64,000 nt of DNA from Shewanella benthica KT99 (GTDB lineage Bacteria; Pseudomonadota; Gammaproteobacteria; Enterobacterales; Shewanellaceae): assembly GCF_000172075.1 (NCBI RefSeq), contig NZ_ABIC01000004.1, forward strand, positions 94,716 to 158,715, given 5' to 3'. Under the pieces are notes generated by a model. The model saw only the letters and a list, made by a program, of their open reading frames with translations, did no database searches and was not told the DNA's origin. Shown in pieces: positions 25,803 to 35,695 of the stretch (its first letter is position 1; each line of letters begins with the position of its first letter). Position numbers and translations under genes: made by a program.

Positions 25803-26127
25803 TTAAACTACGAGTGAACTCTTCTCTATGTCCAGCTCGACCATACTCGCCAAAGCATCGGCCAGAGCCCTTTTATCATGCAGACCCGCATGATGTTTAC
25901 TCATCAGCGGCCGGTAAGAGTTGAGACAAGCAGTTTCTGAGATCTCCCCAGGCGATACAATCCTGTTGCTAACGTAATCGACCTGTCGATCCACCGTTGT
26001 CCGTCGTGGCGACAACGCCAGTGAGCTTAGCACCTAAAAATGACAGAGACGATAACACACGTCCCAGTCCATGGCCTCCGCCAACGGCGACTATGTTTTC
26101 AAATTGATTTAATTTGTTATTTTGCAT
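25803..26127 (-). pseudogene. Truncated YvcK/CofD-like protein
   Basis: The start at 26127 ([13 protein letters not shown]) has an AGGAAGGA ribosome site. It leads to [16 protein letters not shown] and then [16 protein letters not shown], the N-terminal nucleotide-sugar-binding signature of YvcK-like proteins. The frame stops there. A shifted frame carries a C-terminal-like piece (HHAGLHDKRALADALASMV). About two thirds of a protein normally over 300 residues is missing. The family is linked to cell-wall and carbon-metabolism control in other bacteria. Confidence 0.65.
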
Positions 26128-26265
26128 CCGGGTTTTTCCTTCCTGAATACCCAACGAATATACGCATCATAGGCTGCGGATTATAACTTGAGTTTTGTGT
26201 GGGGTTTTGTCAATTAAGATATATGGCATATAATTGCCGTCAGTTTTTGAAAATAAGAGAGAAAA

Positions 26266-27093
26266 ATGAAAACAGGTAGAGTGGCTAAATTTACCGTATC
26301 CCTGAGTCTAGTGATTGTCATCTTGATTATTTTAAGGCTTATCTTTGTTAAAATTGACAATGCTGATGAGAATACACTTGGGAAGTTAATTGAAAATGAA
26401 CAGGCCATGAGCCTGATCCCAGACTTCGAATCTTTTGCTAATGTGGCTCAAAAGAAGCAAGCTTTCTTCGATTATCTACGCCCGGCGATTCGACATCAAA
26501 ACGCCATCATTTCAGACGAGCGACATTTTCTTTTACGCAGCTCACAGCACCTTGAAGATGGACTGACCCTGACCGCAGCCGAGCATTACAGAATCGAGGA
26601 GATCGCCAATAAATACCAGTATTCGCTCAGAAGTATCAATAAAAAGACCCTAGGTGAGCTGCTGATCAGAGCCGACATCATTCCTGAGTCTCTGGTACTC
26701 ATACAAGCCGCTAATGAAACCGGTTGGGGCAGCTCTCGATTTGCCAAACAAGGGCTCAACTTCTTCGGCCAGTGGTGTTTCAGGAAAGGCTGTGGACTCG
26801 TGCCTCAATCACGAACAGCCGGTAAAAGCCATGAAGTTGCGGTATTCGATTCTGTAGCAGACTCGGTGGCATCTTATATGAAAAATCTCAACTCCAATGC
26901 CGCATATTCATTATTGAGATCTATTCGTGCAGATTTACGCGCACAAGACAAACTTCCCGTTGCAGATCAGTTAGTATACGGCCTAGTTAATTATTCCGAG
27001 CGACAGGAGGCATATATAGATGAACTCCTGGAGATGTTACGTCAAAACAAGCAGTATTTGGTGGAGAATCATGAAGAAAGGCCTTATATTTAG
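26266..27093 (+). CDS. Bax-like glucosaminidase-domain protein
   Basis: A 275-residue, membrane-anchored protein of the Bax/mannosyl-glycoprotein endo-beta-N-acetylglucosaminidase-like group, expected to act on peptidoglycan in the periplasm. An N-terminal anchor (VSLSLVIVILIILRLIF) is followed by a linker. The glucosaminidase core has IQAANETGWGSSRFAKQG with the conserved Glu, then NFFGQWCF and SVASYMKNLNSNAAY. Length matches E. coli Bax (274 residues). The next gene starts inside its last 23 bases, so the two are translationally coupled. Confidence 0.8.
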   Translation: MKTGRVAKFTVSLSLVIVILIILRLIFVKIDNADENTLGKLIENEQAMSLIPDFESFANVAQKKQAFFDYLRPAIRHQNAIISDERHFLLRSSQHLEDGLTLTAAEHYRIEEIANKYQYSLRSINKKTLGELLIRADIIPESLVLIQAANETGWGSSRFAKQGLNFFGQWCFRKGCGLVPQSRTAGKSHEVAVFDSVADSVASYMKNLNSNAAYSLLRSIRADLRAQDKLPVADQLVYGLVNYSERQEAYIDELLEMLRQNKQYLVENHEERPYI

Positions 27094-27697
27094 CTGTTTA
27101 CTCGTTGCTGTTACTTCGGTACAAGCAGCACCAATATCATTACCGTACCAAGGTTTTTATCAAAGGCTTAAACAAGTTAATAAAGGAAACTATCCATTAA
27201 TTGAGATCGCTTTTTCGGTGCCGAATAAGTCTCGATGCCTGATTAAAAGTGGCACCCTCACCACGGAAAATGAATCTTTCCCGCTGACCATCACCGAGGA
27301 TCAGAGAATATTCTTACCTTATGATGCCAGGCTCAAGTCAGACAGGGCATTAGTGAATTTAGATATTGAAGGCTCAGCGGATAATTGCAGTATCTCAATG
27401 CAAGTTAGGGCTAAGAACACCAAGCAGAGCTATAGCCAGAAAGAAGTGCAGGAACTTCAGACGGAGATGAACACTATGCTTAGCGATATGCAGGGTTTCC
27501 CTATGCGTTATTTTAGCCAAGATATTGCAGGGGTTAACTTTGAGTTTAAGCCCGGTAGCAAGATATCGGTTTATATCGATGGCAAAGAGCAAATAGTCAG
27601 CGATAAACTTAGACTATCAAGTAAGCAGATAGAAGAGTTATCCGTTATAGAGTTCGACACTAAGCCTCTGGTCATCAGCCCATGGACAAAGGGTTAA
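27071..27697 (+). CDS. DUF2987-family exported protein
   Basis: A 208-residue secreted protein. The ATG at 27071 (MKKGLIFSCLLVAVTSVQAA) has GGAG upstream and gives a clean signal peptide; an upstream in-frame start at 27020 would destroy it. The mature protein shows YQGFYQRLKQVNKGNYPL, which is the DUF2987 hallmark, then EIAFSV, ITEDQRIFLPYDARLKSDRA and a helical middle part. Coupling to the Bax-like gene suggests a role in envelope or peptidoglycan maintenance, by inference only. Its stop codon overlaps the first base of a MITE-like element. Confidence 0.75.
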   Translation: MKKGLIFSCLLVAVTSVQAAPISLPYQGFYQRLKQVNKGNYPLIEIAFSVPNKSRCLIKSGTLTTENESFPLTITEDQRIFLPYDARLKSDRALVNLDIEGSADNCSISMQVRAKNTKQSYSQKEVQELQTEMNTMLSDMQGFPMRYFSQDIAGVNFEFKPGSKISVYIDGKEQIVSDKLRLSSKQIEELSVIEFDTKPLVISPWTKG

Positions 27698-27749
27698 TAC
27701 CATTCCGAGTAAGTATCTGAGCTGACCAGATACTTATATGGAATGGTAT
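27697..27749. mobile_element. Short MITE-like element, 53 bp
   Basis: Begins ATACCATTCCGAGTAAGTAT and ends ATACTTATATGGAATGGTAT with only a short GAGCTGACC-type middle, so it is an internal-deletion form of the 161-base element at 7775-7935. TA lies on both sides. It can fold into one long hairpin and may end transcription between the converging DUF2987 and ttcA genes. Confidence 0.75.
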
Positions 27750-27760
27750 TATCAATCGAA

Positions 27761-28711
27761 TTAAGGAGTATAGGTACTCACGACGTCGATTTTCTGCTCT
27801 TTAGTCACTCTGCTCGCCGCATCGAGATCGATATGACCATTATTGGCGACGTCGATAAAATCGAAAGCAGGCAAGTCAGACTCGGCCACCTCTCCTTTCA
27901 AGGGGGCATCGGCATCTCTTTGCAGTGCCAGGAAGTCGAACTGCTCACGGTCGACCCCCTGGGAAGGCGAAGTATTTTGCATCGCGGTAAAGATTGATTC
28001 TATTCGGCCAGGATGCTCAACATCCCATTGCTCGAGCATGGCTTTAACCGACGCACGTTTGAGGTTTTCCTGAGAGCCGCAAAGATTGCACGGAATGATG
28101 GGAAATGATTTAAGTTGTGCATATTCGGCGATATCTTTCTCGCGCGAATAAGCCAATGGCCTTATCACCATGTTAGCACCATCATCAGACAGCAGCTTAG
28201 GCGGCATGGCTTTCTGTTTACCGGCATAAAACATGTTGAGGAACATGGTTTCTATGATGTCATCTCTGTGGTGCCCTAAGGCTATTTTAGTCGCGCCGAT
28301 TTTCTGAGCGAAGCCATAGAGGGTGCCCCGACGGAGTCGTGAACACAAAGAGCAGGTCTTTTGCCCCTCAGGGATCTTAGATCTGACGATAGAGTAGGTG
28401 TCTTTCTCAAGGATATGGTAAGGGACATTGAGCGTATCAAGGTAATTCGGCAGCACCTCTTCAGGAAAACCTGGTTGTTTCTGATCTAAGTTAACCACCA
28501 CGATGTCGAACTTGATTGGGGCTCTCTGCTGAAGATTAAGTAAGATATCCAGCATAGCGTAGCTGTCTTTTCCCCCGGAGAGACAACACATCACACGATC
28601 ACCTTCTTCAATCATCTGGTAGTCAGCTATCGCCTTACCCACTTCACTACGTAACTTCCTTTGTAGCTTATTCATACGAGTGAGCTGTGTTTTTGAGAGT
28701 ATGTCGGACAT
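27761..28711 (-). CDS. ttcA: tRNA 2-thiocytidine synthetase TtcA
   Basis: A 316-residue ATP-dependent enzyme that thiolates cytidine 32 of tRNA using an iron-sulphur cluster. The PP-loop [12 protein letters not shown] sits at residues 42-54. The Cys pairs [10 protein letters not shown] near residue 120 and CNLCGSQ near residue 210 are the TtcA signatures. [20 protein letters not shown] is also typical. The C-terminal tail is longer and charged. It lies in the conserved uspE-fnr neighbourhood. Confidence 0.95.
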   Translation of the reverse strand: MSDILSKTQLTRMNKLQRKLRSEVGKAIADYQMIEEGDRVMCCLSGGKDSYAMLDILLNLQQRAPIKFDIVVVNLDQKQPGFPEEVLPNYLDTLNVPYHILEKDTYSIVRSKIPEGQKTCSLCSRLRRGTLYGFAQKIGATKIALGHHRDDIIETMFLNMFYAGKQKAMPPKLLSDDGANMVIRPLAYSREKDIAEYAQLKSFPIIPCNLCGSQENLKRASVKAMLEQWDVEHPGRIESIFTAMQNTSPSQGVDREQFDFLALQRDADAPLKGEVAESDLPAFDFIDVANNGHIDLDAASRVTKEQKIDVVSTYTP

Positions 28712-28715
28712 AAAA

Positions 28716-28748
28716 ACGCGCCTAATTACACTTGAATTCTGGGCGCGT
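28716..28748 (-). terminator. Possible terminator or attenuator between uspE and ttcA
   Basis: ACGCGCC (28716-28722) pairs with GGCGCGT (28742-28748) around a 19-base loop. On the minus strand it is followed by five T residues that touch the ttcA start codon. It could end uspE transcripts or control ttcA. Stem strength is moderate. Confidence 0.4.
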
Positions 28749-28817
28749 ATTATATAATAAAATGAGAAAATTTAGAACCAGCCGGACTGACTTCTTACTC
28801 CGACATAACGGCTCGAA

Positions 28818-29759
28818 TTAGTCTTTCTCTAAGGGGGAGCGGTAACCATCGGGTTTAATGGCCAACAGATCACAGTTAATGCTGTCGATAACGTGCTCGG
28901 CCGTATTGCCGATGAGAGCCGCTGAAAAACCGGTACGGCCTACAGTGCCTAAAATGACCAATTCGGCATCTATCTGCCGGGCGACATCAGGAATGACATC
29001 TTCAGGAAGTCCTTCTTTTACATGACAAAAATCGCTGGAGATATCGAAGCTGTTTGCCAAGTAGCTGATTCTTTGCTCATGCTGCATCCGAATCGTTTCT
29101 CCATAGGTATGGGCATCGAAATCGGGGAGTTCTATGGCAAGATTAACCGGCGTTCCCGGATAACTGTTAATCAGATGTACTTGCGCATTAAATTGCTTTG
29201 CCAGATCTTTGGCATACTCGATGATCTTGCCGTTGAGTGTCTGATGATCATCATCTTCTTCAGTGCCCACATTGACGGCACAGAGTATTTTACCTGCAAC
29301 AGGCCAAGCATGATCTTTAACTAATAATACCGGTACTGGCGCTTTTCGCATCAGATGCCAGTCGGTAGGCGTGAAGATGACAGATTTAAGCTTGTCGTGA
29401 AGATGTGTTCCTTTCACTATGATGTCGAAATTGCCCGAGATAGCATATTGAATAATACTCTCGAAGGGACGATTATGCCAAATCACTTCACTGTCGATCT
29501 GCACCTTTTCGTTAGTATAACCCATTAGCAGCTCTTCTAACCAAGCCTGACGTTGAGATATGACTCCCTCGCGCATCGCTTCTCGCTCGTGACCCGAAAG
29601 AATCGAGGTCATCTCATAGGAAAAATCAAAGATAGAGAGAAACACCGTAATATCGGCACCATGAGGAGAGGCTAGCTCGATGGCTCTGGCGAGAGCCGGT
29701 TGTACATCACTGGTTGGATCGATAACAACTAAGAGTTTCTTTAAATCCTTCATAGTCAC
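28818..29759 (-). CDS. uspE: Universal stress protein UspE (tandem Usp domains)
   Basis: A 313-residue cytosolic protein with two Usp domains in tandem. Each contains an N-terminal strand (LLVVIDPTSD, ILCAVNVGTEEDDD) and a C-terminal nucleotide-binding-like loop. The second, DAELVILGTVGRTGFSAALI with IGNTAEHVI, is clear, and the first (FDIIVKGTHLHDKL) is degenerate, as in E. coli UspE. The uspE-fnr pair order is conserved in gammaproteobacteria. An FNR-like box lies 50-64 bases upstream. Confidence 0.9.
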   Translation of the reverse strand: MTMKDLKKLLVVIDPTSDVQPALARAIELASPHGADITVFLSIFDFSYEMTSILSGHEREAMREGVISQRQAWLEELLMGYTNEKVQIDSEVIWHNRPFESIIQYAISGNFDIIVKGTHLHDKLKSVIFTPTDWHLMRKAPVPVLLVKDHAWPVAGKILCAVNVGTEEDDDHQTLNGKIIEYAKDLAKQFNAQVHLINSYPGTPVNLAIELPDFDAHTYGETIRMQHEQRISYLANSFDISSDFCHVKEGLPEDVIPDVARQIDAELVILGTVGRTGFSAALIGNTAEHVIDSINCDLLAIKPDGYRSPLEKD

Positions 29760-29809
29760 TCCTTAATTCAGACAATGAATTAATAATGAGCTAAAGAGAA
29801 CAAAATGCA

Positions 29810-29823
29810 ATGATTTTAATCAC
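29810..29823 (-). promoter_or_regulatory. Possible FNR-type box upstream of uspE
   Basis: ATGATTTTAATCAC matches eight of the ten fixed positions of TTGAT-N4-ATCAA. Its centre is about 57 bases before the uspE start codon. Confidence 0.4.
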
Positions 29824-29915
29824 AATTTAACTAAATTATTGGTGTTAAAAGAAATAGCTAATTAAGGCGAGGAAACGGGTAACCTGAAAAGTGGAACTGG
29901 GTTACCCGATATCGT

Positions 29916-30665
29916 TTATCTTGCGATAGCGTGATTGCCGGCTAGCTGAGCTAGCGCGTCGAAATTGATGATGGTGATGTACTTACCTTTGACTTCTATC
30001 AGCTCAGCTTTCTGAAAGCGACCCAGTAAACGACTGATGGTCTCAACGGTAAGGCCTAAGTAGTTACCGATATCACCACGAGTCATGGTTAATCTAAACT
30101 CTTTAGGTGAGAAGCCACGACTGCCGTAACGATTGGCTAGATTGCTGATAAAGGCGGCGAGACGCTCTTCGGCATTTTTCTTACTCAGTAAGAGTATCAT
30201 CTCCTGATCACTCTGGATCTCATGGCTCATCAAACGCATCACTTGTTGCCTCAGCTTAGGCATGGTACCTGTGAGTTCATCCAAGGTGCCATAGGGGATC
30301 TCACAAACCATTGAGGTTTCTAAGGCTTGAGCGAAACTTTGATGCTTTTTGGAGTAGATGCCGTCAAAACCTATGACATCACCAGCAAGATGGAAGCCGG
30401 TGATCTGTTCATCACCTTGCTCTGTGATAGTAAAGCTTTTTACCGTACCGGAGCGAATAGCGTATAGCGACTTTAAAGGGTCACCTGACTTGAAAATTTG
30501 TTCACCTTTTTGAATAGGCTTTTTTCTTTCGATAACTTCATCGAGCTGATCGAGTTCGTTGCTATTGAGAGTAAAAGGAATACACAAGTCTGCCATACTA
30601 CAGTCATGGCAATGGATGGAACCTCCAGGCACTGACGAACGACGACTATTGCTATTATCTGTCAT
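29916..30665 (-). CDS. fnr: Fnr/EtrA oxygen-sensing transcriptional regulator
   Basis: This CRP/FNR-family regulator, called EtrA in Shewanella, switches genes at low oxygen through a [4Fe-4S] cluster. Cluster ligands are visible: [10 protein letters not shown] near residue 20 supplies three Cys and SMVCEIP near residue 120 the fourth. The C-terminal helix-turn-helix has [20 protein letters not shown] with the FNR-type Glu-Ser/Arg recognition pattern. ATG 30665 gives 249 residues, as in E. coli Fnr (250); a TTG further upstream is less likely. It lies next to the cbb3 genes, whose promoter region carries two FNR-type boxes. Confidence 0.95.
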   Translation of the reverse strand: MTDNSNSRRSSVPGGSIHCHDCSMADLCIPFTLNSNELDQLDEVIERKKPIQKGEQIFKSGDPLKSLYAIRSGTVKSFTITEQGDEQITGFHLAGDVIGFDGIYSKKHQSFAQALETSMVCEIPYGTLDELTGTMPKLRQQVMRLMSHEIQSDQEMILLLSKKNAEERLAAFISNLANRYGSRGFSPKEFRLTMTRGDIGNYLGLTVETISRLLGRFQKAELIEVKGKYITIINFDALAQLAGNHAIAR

Positions 30666-30720
30666 AGTGTTTCTCAAATGTCACAATTAGCTCTATATTA
30701 AACTAATTTAATAAACTCAG

Positions 30721-31413
30721 CTAGCGAAGCTGGGCAATTGCGATGTATAAAGTTTGTAAACCAAACGACACTAAGATCAGGCCACTGATCAATCTGACGG
30801 CTCGGTTCTGTACCCAGCGGCCAAACAGATTCGCCGCCATGCCCGCGCTCATGAGTGCGGGCAAGGTACCAAGCCCAAACGCCGCCATAATCATCGCGCC
30901 TTGCTGAGCAGAATTAGCCGCAACAGCCCAAGTTAATGTGCTGTAGACCAGGCCACAAGGAAGCCAGCCCCACAACATACCACCGACAAACGCCTGGGGC
31001 ATCGTTTGAATGGGCAAGATACGCTTAGCTAAGGGAGATAGGAAGCGCCAAAGATACTTGCCTACACGCTCTATTTGCACCACACCGGACCAAATTTTCG
31101 CGATGTAGAGGCCCGTGGCGATCATCATCAAGCCTGCTATCACTCTGAGGGTGATCAGGTACAGATCAACATCGAACAGTAGGGCTAATGCGCTGGCAGA
31201 GCCACCGACCAAGGCACCAGCCAAAGCATAGCTTAATATACGCCCAAAATTATAACTGAGCAGGAAGCGTAGCTGGGCAACAAACTGATTTTTCTGCCTC
31301 GACTTAGGTAACTGAGATGAAAAAGCGCCGATTAAACCGCCGCACATACCAATACAATGACCGGCTCCCATCAAACCGACGAGGAAGGCACCGCTAACAT
31401 TGTAATCGATCAA
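30721..31413 (-). CDS. TauE/SafE-like membrane protein of the cco cluster
   Basis: A 230-residue protein with about six membrane helices and the DsbD_2/TauE-like motif GLMGAGHCIGMCGGLIGAF at the N-terminus. This contains a Cys and His pair of the kind seen in metal or thiol transport proteins. A second block, GGMLWGWLPCGLVYSTLTWA, holds another conserved Cys after Pro. Members of this family are regularly encoded beside cbb3 oxidase assembly genes and are thought to help copper supply or cytochrome maturation. It overlaps ccoS by four bases, so it belongs to the ccoI-ccoS operon. Confidence 0.8.
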   Translation of the reverse strand: MIDYNVSGAFLVGLMGAGHCIGMCGGLIGAFSSQLPKSRQKNQFVAQLRFLLSYNFGRILSYALAGALVGGSASALALLFDVDLYLITLRVIAGLMMIATGLYIAKIWSGVVQIERVGKYLWRFLSPLAKRILPIQTMPQAFVGGMLWGWLPCGLVYSTLTWAVAANSAQQGAMIMAAFGLGTLPALMSAGMAANLFGRWVQNRAVRLISGLILVSFGLQTLYIAIAQLR

Positions 31414-31604
31414 GAGGGAGTCGAATCTGTAGACTCACTGTTTTTAGTCTCGGGATTTACAGGCTGATCATCATCGAACAGTATCGATATGCCCTGTCTA
31501 TCGAGATCGTCAAATTGGTCAGATTTAACCGCCCAGAAAAAAATGCCGATGGCGATCAAGACAAACAACATAGCGATTGGGATTAATACATAGATAATAC
31601 TCAT
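31410..31604 (-). CDS. ccoS: cbb3 oxidase maturation protein CcoS
   Basis: A 64-residue single-helix protein. The MSIIYVLIPIAMLFVLIAIG helix is followed by FFWAVKSDQFDDLDRQG, the conserved CcoS block. CcoS is needed for cofactor insertion into cbb3 oxidase. Its start overlaps the end of ccoI and its end overlaps the TauE-like gene, each by four bases. Confidence 0.95.
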   Translation of the reverse strand: MSIIYVLIPIAMLFVLIAIGIFFWAVKSDQFDDLDRQGISILFDDDQPVNPETKNSESTDSTPS

Positions 31605-34000
31605 AAACGAACCTTCAATAATCTGAGACTGTTGCCCACCACAATAAGAGAGCTGGCGGACATACCAAGGGCGGCAACATAAGGTAAGACATGTCCTGTT
31701 ACGGCGAGGGGAATTATAAACAGGTTATAACCCAGCGCCCAGAATAAATTTTGTTTGATGATCCTATCAGCTAATTTAGCAACCTTGACGGCATCCGTGT
31801 AACGGGAGAGTTTATCACCTAATAAGATAAGATCGGCCGAGCTTTTGGTTACCGCAGCGCCACTGCCCATGGCAATGGAGAGATTAGCCCCGGCGAGCAC
31901 GGGAGCATCATTGATACCATCGCCGAACATGGCCACATTCGACCGGGTCTGATACTGACGAACCAGTTGCAGCTTGCCTTCCGGGCTCAGGCCCTTATTG
32001 ACATCGTCAATGCCTACCTTATTCGCCACATCTTCGACATGATTCGACGAATCTCCACTGGCGATAGAGACACGACAGCCACTCTCTTTTAGCAACTTAA
32101 CGGTTTCGGCGGCATCGCCTCGAATGGCATCGACTAACAAAAACTTCGCCAATACTTGTGACTCATCGACCAGATAGATGGCTTGCTTGGTGCTATCTGT
32201 GATCTTAGTAGCACCAACGAATGCGGCGCTGCCAATTCGATATTTCTGCCCATTAATTTCGCCACTGAGTCCTTGTCCGATATAGTTGGTACTCTGCTTA
32301 ACACTCAAGCTCGCATCACGGTACGACTCGAATGCTTTTGCTATGGGATGCAGTGAGCTCGCTTCCAGGCATGCGGCGATGGCGAGGACCTGCTCCTCAT
32401 CTGTAGCGGTAATCAGCACGGTTGATTCTATCTTTAGATTGCCGCAGGTGAGGGTACCGGTTTTATCGAATACCACATGCTGGATCTGAGTCAGTTTCTC
32501 AAAAACCCCAGGGGTTCTTGCGATCACGCCGATGCGGGTAAAGATCCCCGTCGCACAGGTGACGGCTGTGGGAGTCGCGAGAGCCAAGGCGCAAGGGCAA
32601 GTGGCAACCAGCACCGACAAGGTGACCCAAAAAGCATCTTCTGGCCAATAGATTTTCCACACCACATAGGTCAGAGCGGCAACCACTAAGATGGTCCAGG
32701 TAAAATAGTTTGCGATGCTGTCCACATAACGGGCGACTTTGGGCTTATTGTTGGATGCAGACTCCTGTAAGCGAATGATTTCGGCCACCAGTTGGTCCTG
32801 GCCAACGGCAGTCACTTCGACTCTGATCGGTTGCTCGACGTTGATGGTGCCAGCATAAACTTCGCAGCTTAACGTTTTGCTTACTGGCATCTGCTCACCG
32901 GTGAGCATGGCCTCATTGAGACTCGAGCTGCCATCGACAATAACACCATCGGCAGCGACCACTTCACCGGGTTTGACTAAGATAATATCGCCGACCTTGA
33001 GCCCCTTGGCCGGGATATCCTTAGCACCGCTATCTATGATCAAGTGCGCGGTTAATGGCACTAGCTTATGTAAATTACTCGAGCTTACCGAGGCTTTTTG
33101 GCGCGCATTTTGTTCAAAATATCGTCCCAGAAGCAAGAAGAAAGTAAACATGCTCACGGACTCGAAATACACCTCACCATTAGCGTTAATGGTCGCTATG
33201 CAGCTGGCAATATAAGCCCCTAAGATGGCGATGGAAACCGAGACATCCATGTTAAGTCGGCCACTAAACATGGATCGTATGGCGCTGAAATAGAAGGGCT
33301 GTGCCGAGTAAAAGACCACTGGAGCGGCAAAGATTAGGCTGACCCAACGGAAATAATCACGAAATTCAATTTCAATATCGGTGAAGTAACCGGCATAGAG
33401 GGCGAGGGCGAACATCATCACCTGCATGGTGGCAAAACCGGCCAGGCCGAGTCTTAGCAGGTATTGTTGGCTATTCTTCTTGCTGAGTAATTCTTGCTCG
33501 TCCACCTGATAGGGTGCGGCTTGATAGCCGATTGCGCTGATTTGATTGAGAATGGCACTGAGCTTTATCTGCTCTGGTAGCCAGGTAATCAAGGCTCGTT
33601 CGGTCGTGCTGTTCACCTGGATCTTGATGATCCCCTCCACATGCTTCAGCTTATGCTCAATAAGCCAGGCACAGGCGGCGCAGGTGATGCCGTCTATCGA
33701 CAATGACACCGTCGAGGTATCGCTGTCCTTATGGACAAAATCTTGCTGTACTTCGGCGAGGTCGAATGCACAGAAGGTGCTGAGTTCTTCAGGCACTATG
33801 GCATTTTGTCTGCTACCGGGTTCGGTACGGAATTTATAATAATTGGTTAATCCCGCATCTATGATCGCCTTAGAGACAGCCTGGCATCCGGGGCAACACA
33901 TGGCTTGTTGTTTATCATTAATGCAGGTAGTGAACTGTGTATCCGTTAATACCGGCTCTCCACAATGGAAACAATCGAGGGGCTTCATCATCGGTGTCAT
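31601..34000 (-). CDS. ccoI: Copper-transporting P-type ATPase CcoI/FixI
   Basis: A 799-residue P1B-type ATPase that exports copper for assembly of cbb3 oxidase. The N-terminal zinc-finger-like block (CFHCGEPV, CCPGCQAV) and the heavy-metal domain (GITCAACAWL) are present. Eight membrane helices are expected, including the CPC motif in VATCPCALALATP. FDKTGTLTCG is the phosphorylation site, and GDGINDAPVLA is the hinge motif. These are typical of FixI/CcoI rather than CopA. ATG 34000 is used; an ATG at 33988 is possible. The ccoI-ccoS-TauE-like genes overlap and form an operon below fixH. Confidence 0.95.
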   Translation of the reverse strand: MTPMMKPLDCFHCGEPVLTDTQFTTCINDKQQAMCCPGCQAVSKAIIDAGLTNYYKFRTEPGSRQNAIVPEELSTFCAFDLAEVQQDFVHKDSDTSTVSLSIDGITCAACAWLIEHKLKHVEGIIKIQVNSTTERALITWLPEQIKLSAILNQISAIGYQAAPYQVDEQELLSKKNSQQYLLRLGLAGFATMQVMMFALALYAGYFTDIEIEFRDYFRWVSLIFAAPVVFYSAQPFYFSAIRSMFSGRLNMDVSVSIAILGAYIASCIATINANGEVYFESVSMFTFFLLLGRYFEQNARQKASVSSSNLHKLVPLTAHLIIDSGAKDIPAKGLKVGDIILVKPGEVVAADGVIVDGSSSLNEAMLTGEQMPVSKTLSCEVYAGTINVEQPIRVEVTAVGQDQLVAEIIRLQESASNNKPKVARYVDSIANYFTWTILVVAALTYVVWKIYWPEDAFWVTLSVLVATCPCALALATPTAVTCATGIFTRIGVIARTPGVFEKLTQIQHVVFDKTGTLTCGNLKIESTVLITATDEEQVLAIAACLEASSLHPIAKAFESYRDASLSVKQSTNYIGQGLSGEINGQKYRIGSAAFVGATKITDSTKQAIYLVDESQVLAKFLLVDAIRGDAAETVKLLKESGCRVSIASGDSSNHVEDVANKVGIDDVNKGLSPEGKLQLVRQYQTRSNVAMFGDGINDAPVLAGANLSIAMGSGAAVTKSSADLILLGDKLSRYTDAVKVAKLADRIIKQNLFWALGYNLFIIPLAVTGHVLPYVAALGMSASSLIVVGNSLRLLKVRL

Positions 34001-34133
34001 TAACCTGCTTCAATGTAAAATTATCGAGTCGTATACAAGCTGGTACAAAATCGACTTGGACCTTAAAAATTAATACTTACTCTTGCAAATGAACCGACGC
34101 TTGCCGCTTCATTTGCTCACGCCAGAATCAGTG

Positions 34134-34613
34134 TTAGTTTAACCAGTACTGACCATTATCCGTTATTTCGAGGCGCTTCTGAATACGCCATTTACGGTCA
34201 TAGCCATCCAATCTCACTTCCCAACTGCCAATGATAGGCTTGTCGAGTGAAATCCGATAAACCTGATTGCCATCGGCGGTCACGACTTGGGTAAAATCAC
34301 GGGCTTCGATGGTAGGATGAAAAAACTCGACATTCATCGCGGCCAGATAAGGCTCACCACCATGCTGGGTAATGGTTAAGGTGTTGTTATCCACTATCAT
34401 CTCGAACTGCAGTCCGAGTTGCTTAGCATACTTGATTTTCTTCAGATCTCTATTGATGCGTTTACCATCTTTATAATAATCTTCAGACACCAAGGGATCC
34501 TTGTTGACGACGGCAAGGTAGAGCAAGTTGATGCTCGCCACGACAGCGCAGAGGGGTAAAATAATTAAGAACCAAGGCCAGAACTGCTTATACCAGGGTT
34601 GTTGCTTGTTCAT
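34134..34613 (-). CDS. fixH: FixH/CcoH-family protein
   Basis: A 159-residue protein with one N-terminal membrane helix (FLIILPLCAVVASINLLYL; at 34530-34580) and a short periplasmic beta-domain. VVNKDPLVSEDYYKDGKRIN and KQLGLQF are the typical FixH motifs. FixH acts in cbb3 oxidase assembly with ccoI and ccoS. It begins just after the ccoP terminator, so it is likely transcribed from its own promoter. Confidence 0.9.
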   Translation of the reverse strand: MNKQQPWYKQFWPWFLIILPLCAVVASINLLYLAVVNKDPLVSEDYYKDGKRINRDLKKIKYAKQLGLQFEMIVDNNTLTITQHGGEPYLAAMNVEFFHPTIEARDFTQVVTADGNQVYRISLDKPIIGSWEVRLDGYDRKWRIQKRLEITDNGQYWLN

Positions 34614-34672
34614 CTGTCATACCTATTAAAATAATTAAGAACATTTTACCGTGAAAAATGTGATATAGCACT

Positions 34673-34705
34673 CTAAAAAAAAGGCCTCGATGAGATCGAG
34701 GCCTT
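34673..34705 (-). terminator. Terminator of the ccoNOQP operon
   Basis: AAGGCCTCGAT pairs perfectly with ATCGAGGCCTT around a three-base loop. On the minus strand it runs into eight T residues. It separates ccoP from fixH. Confidence 0.9.
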
Positions 34706-34723
34706 TATGTTGCTTAGATGTAA

Positions 34724-35695
34724 CTATTGGTTTGATAAGCTATAAACATAAGCTGTGATCACGTGAACTTTTTCTTCACCCAAGACATTTTTCCAAGCTG
34801 GCATCACACCACTTCGACCATTTTTGATGGTCTCTTGGATCACGCCACGGCTTCCGCCGTAGAGCCACATGTTGTTAGTAAGATCAGGGGCACCCATCAT
34901 CTTGTTACCAGTACCATCCATTCCATGACAGGCGAAACAGCCCTTCATGAATGAACCTTGGCCCTGAGCCGCAAGCGCTTCATCGTGATCACGACCCGAT
35001 AACTTAACTACGTATTCAGCTAAACCTTCAATTTCGCTATCTTCGATAGGTAAACCACCTTTTGGTGGCATCATGCCGTGACGACCATTCATGATGGTGG
35101 TCTTAATGGTGGCTAACTCACCACCATATAACCAATCACCGTCAGTCAGGTTAGGAAAGCCTTTACCGCCGCGAGCATCACTACCGTGACACTGTGAACA
35201 GTTGTGCAAGAACAGACGACCACCGACTTTCAGTGCTTCTTCGTTGTTAACTAGCTCATCCAGAGGCGTATCGGCGTATGCCTTGAAGATAGGGCCATAT
35301 TTTTCATCGGCACGCATCACTTCTTGATCATACTGAACCCAACGACCTTCAACTTTAGCCAAGGCAATAGCGGCTTCGGAGTCGGCCTTGATGCCGTTCT
35401 CTCTGCCTATGCTTTGGTTAGAACTTGTCCAGCCAAGCAAGCCTTTATAGTTACCCAGACCCGGATAAAGAGCCAAGTAAATAAGGGCAAAGACGATAGA
35501 GATATAGAACATATAACTCCACCATTTTGGCAGTGGGTTATTCAGCTCTTCAATACCGTCGAAGCTGTGGCCCATTGACTTGCCTTCTTCAACACCTGTA
35601 TAGTTTTTAGAGACGGCTCTCAATAAAAAGAAACAAGCTGCAATCACAAATAAGGTAATTACCGTGATCCAAATACTCCAGAAAGTACTCATCAC
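34724..35695 (-). CDS. ccoP: cbb3-type cytochrome c oxidase dihaem subunit CcoP
   Basis: A 323-residue membrane-anchored cytochrome c with two haem-binding motifs, CSQCH near residue 166 and CFACH near residue 255. Met ligands are placed after each (GMMPPKGG and GVMPAW). N-terminal membrane segments (TVITLFVIAACFFLLRAV and MFYISIVFALIYLAL) anchor it. The GVEEGKSMGHSFDGIEELNNPLPKWW block is typical. CcoP passes electrons to CcoN. Its start overlaps ccoQ by four bases. Confidence 0.97.
   Translation of the reverse strand: MMSTFWSIWITVITLFVIAACFFLLRAVSKNYTGVEEGKSMGHSFDGIEELNNPLPKWWSYMFYISIVFALIYLALYPGLGNYKGLLGWTSSNQSIGRENGIKADSEAAIALAKVEGRWVQYDQEVMRADEKYGPIFKAYADTPLDELVNNEEALKVGGRLFLHNCSQCHGSDARGGKGFPNLTDGDWLYGGELATIKTTIMNGRHGMMPPKGGLPIEDSEIEGLAEYVVKLSGRDHDEALAAQGQGSFMKGCFACHGMDGTGNKMMGAPDLTNNMWLYGGSRGVIQETIKNGRSGVMPAWKNVLGEEKVHVITAYVYSLSNQ

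Noticed and set aside
25803..26127. Reading the YvcK-like remnant as an intact small protein
   Set aside because: The nucleotide-binding signature ends abruptly, the remaining piece is in another frame, and the family length is over 300 residues.
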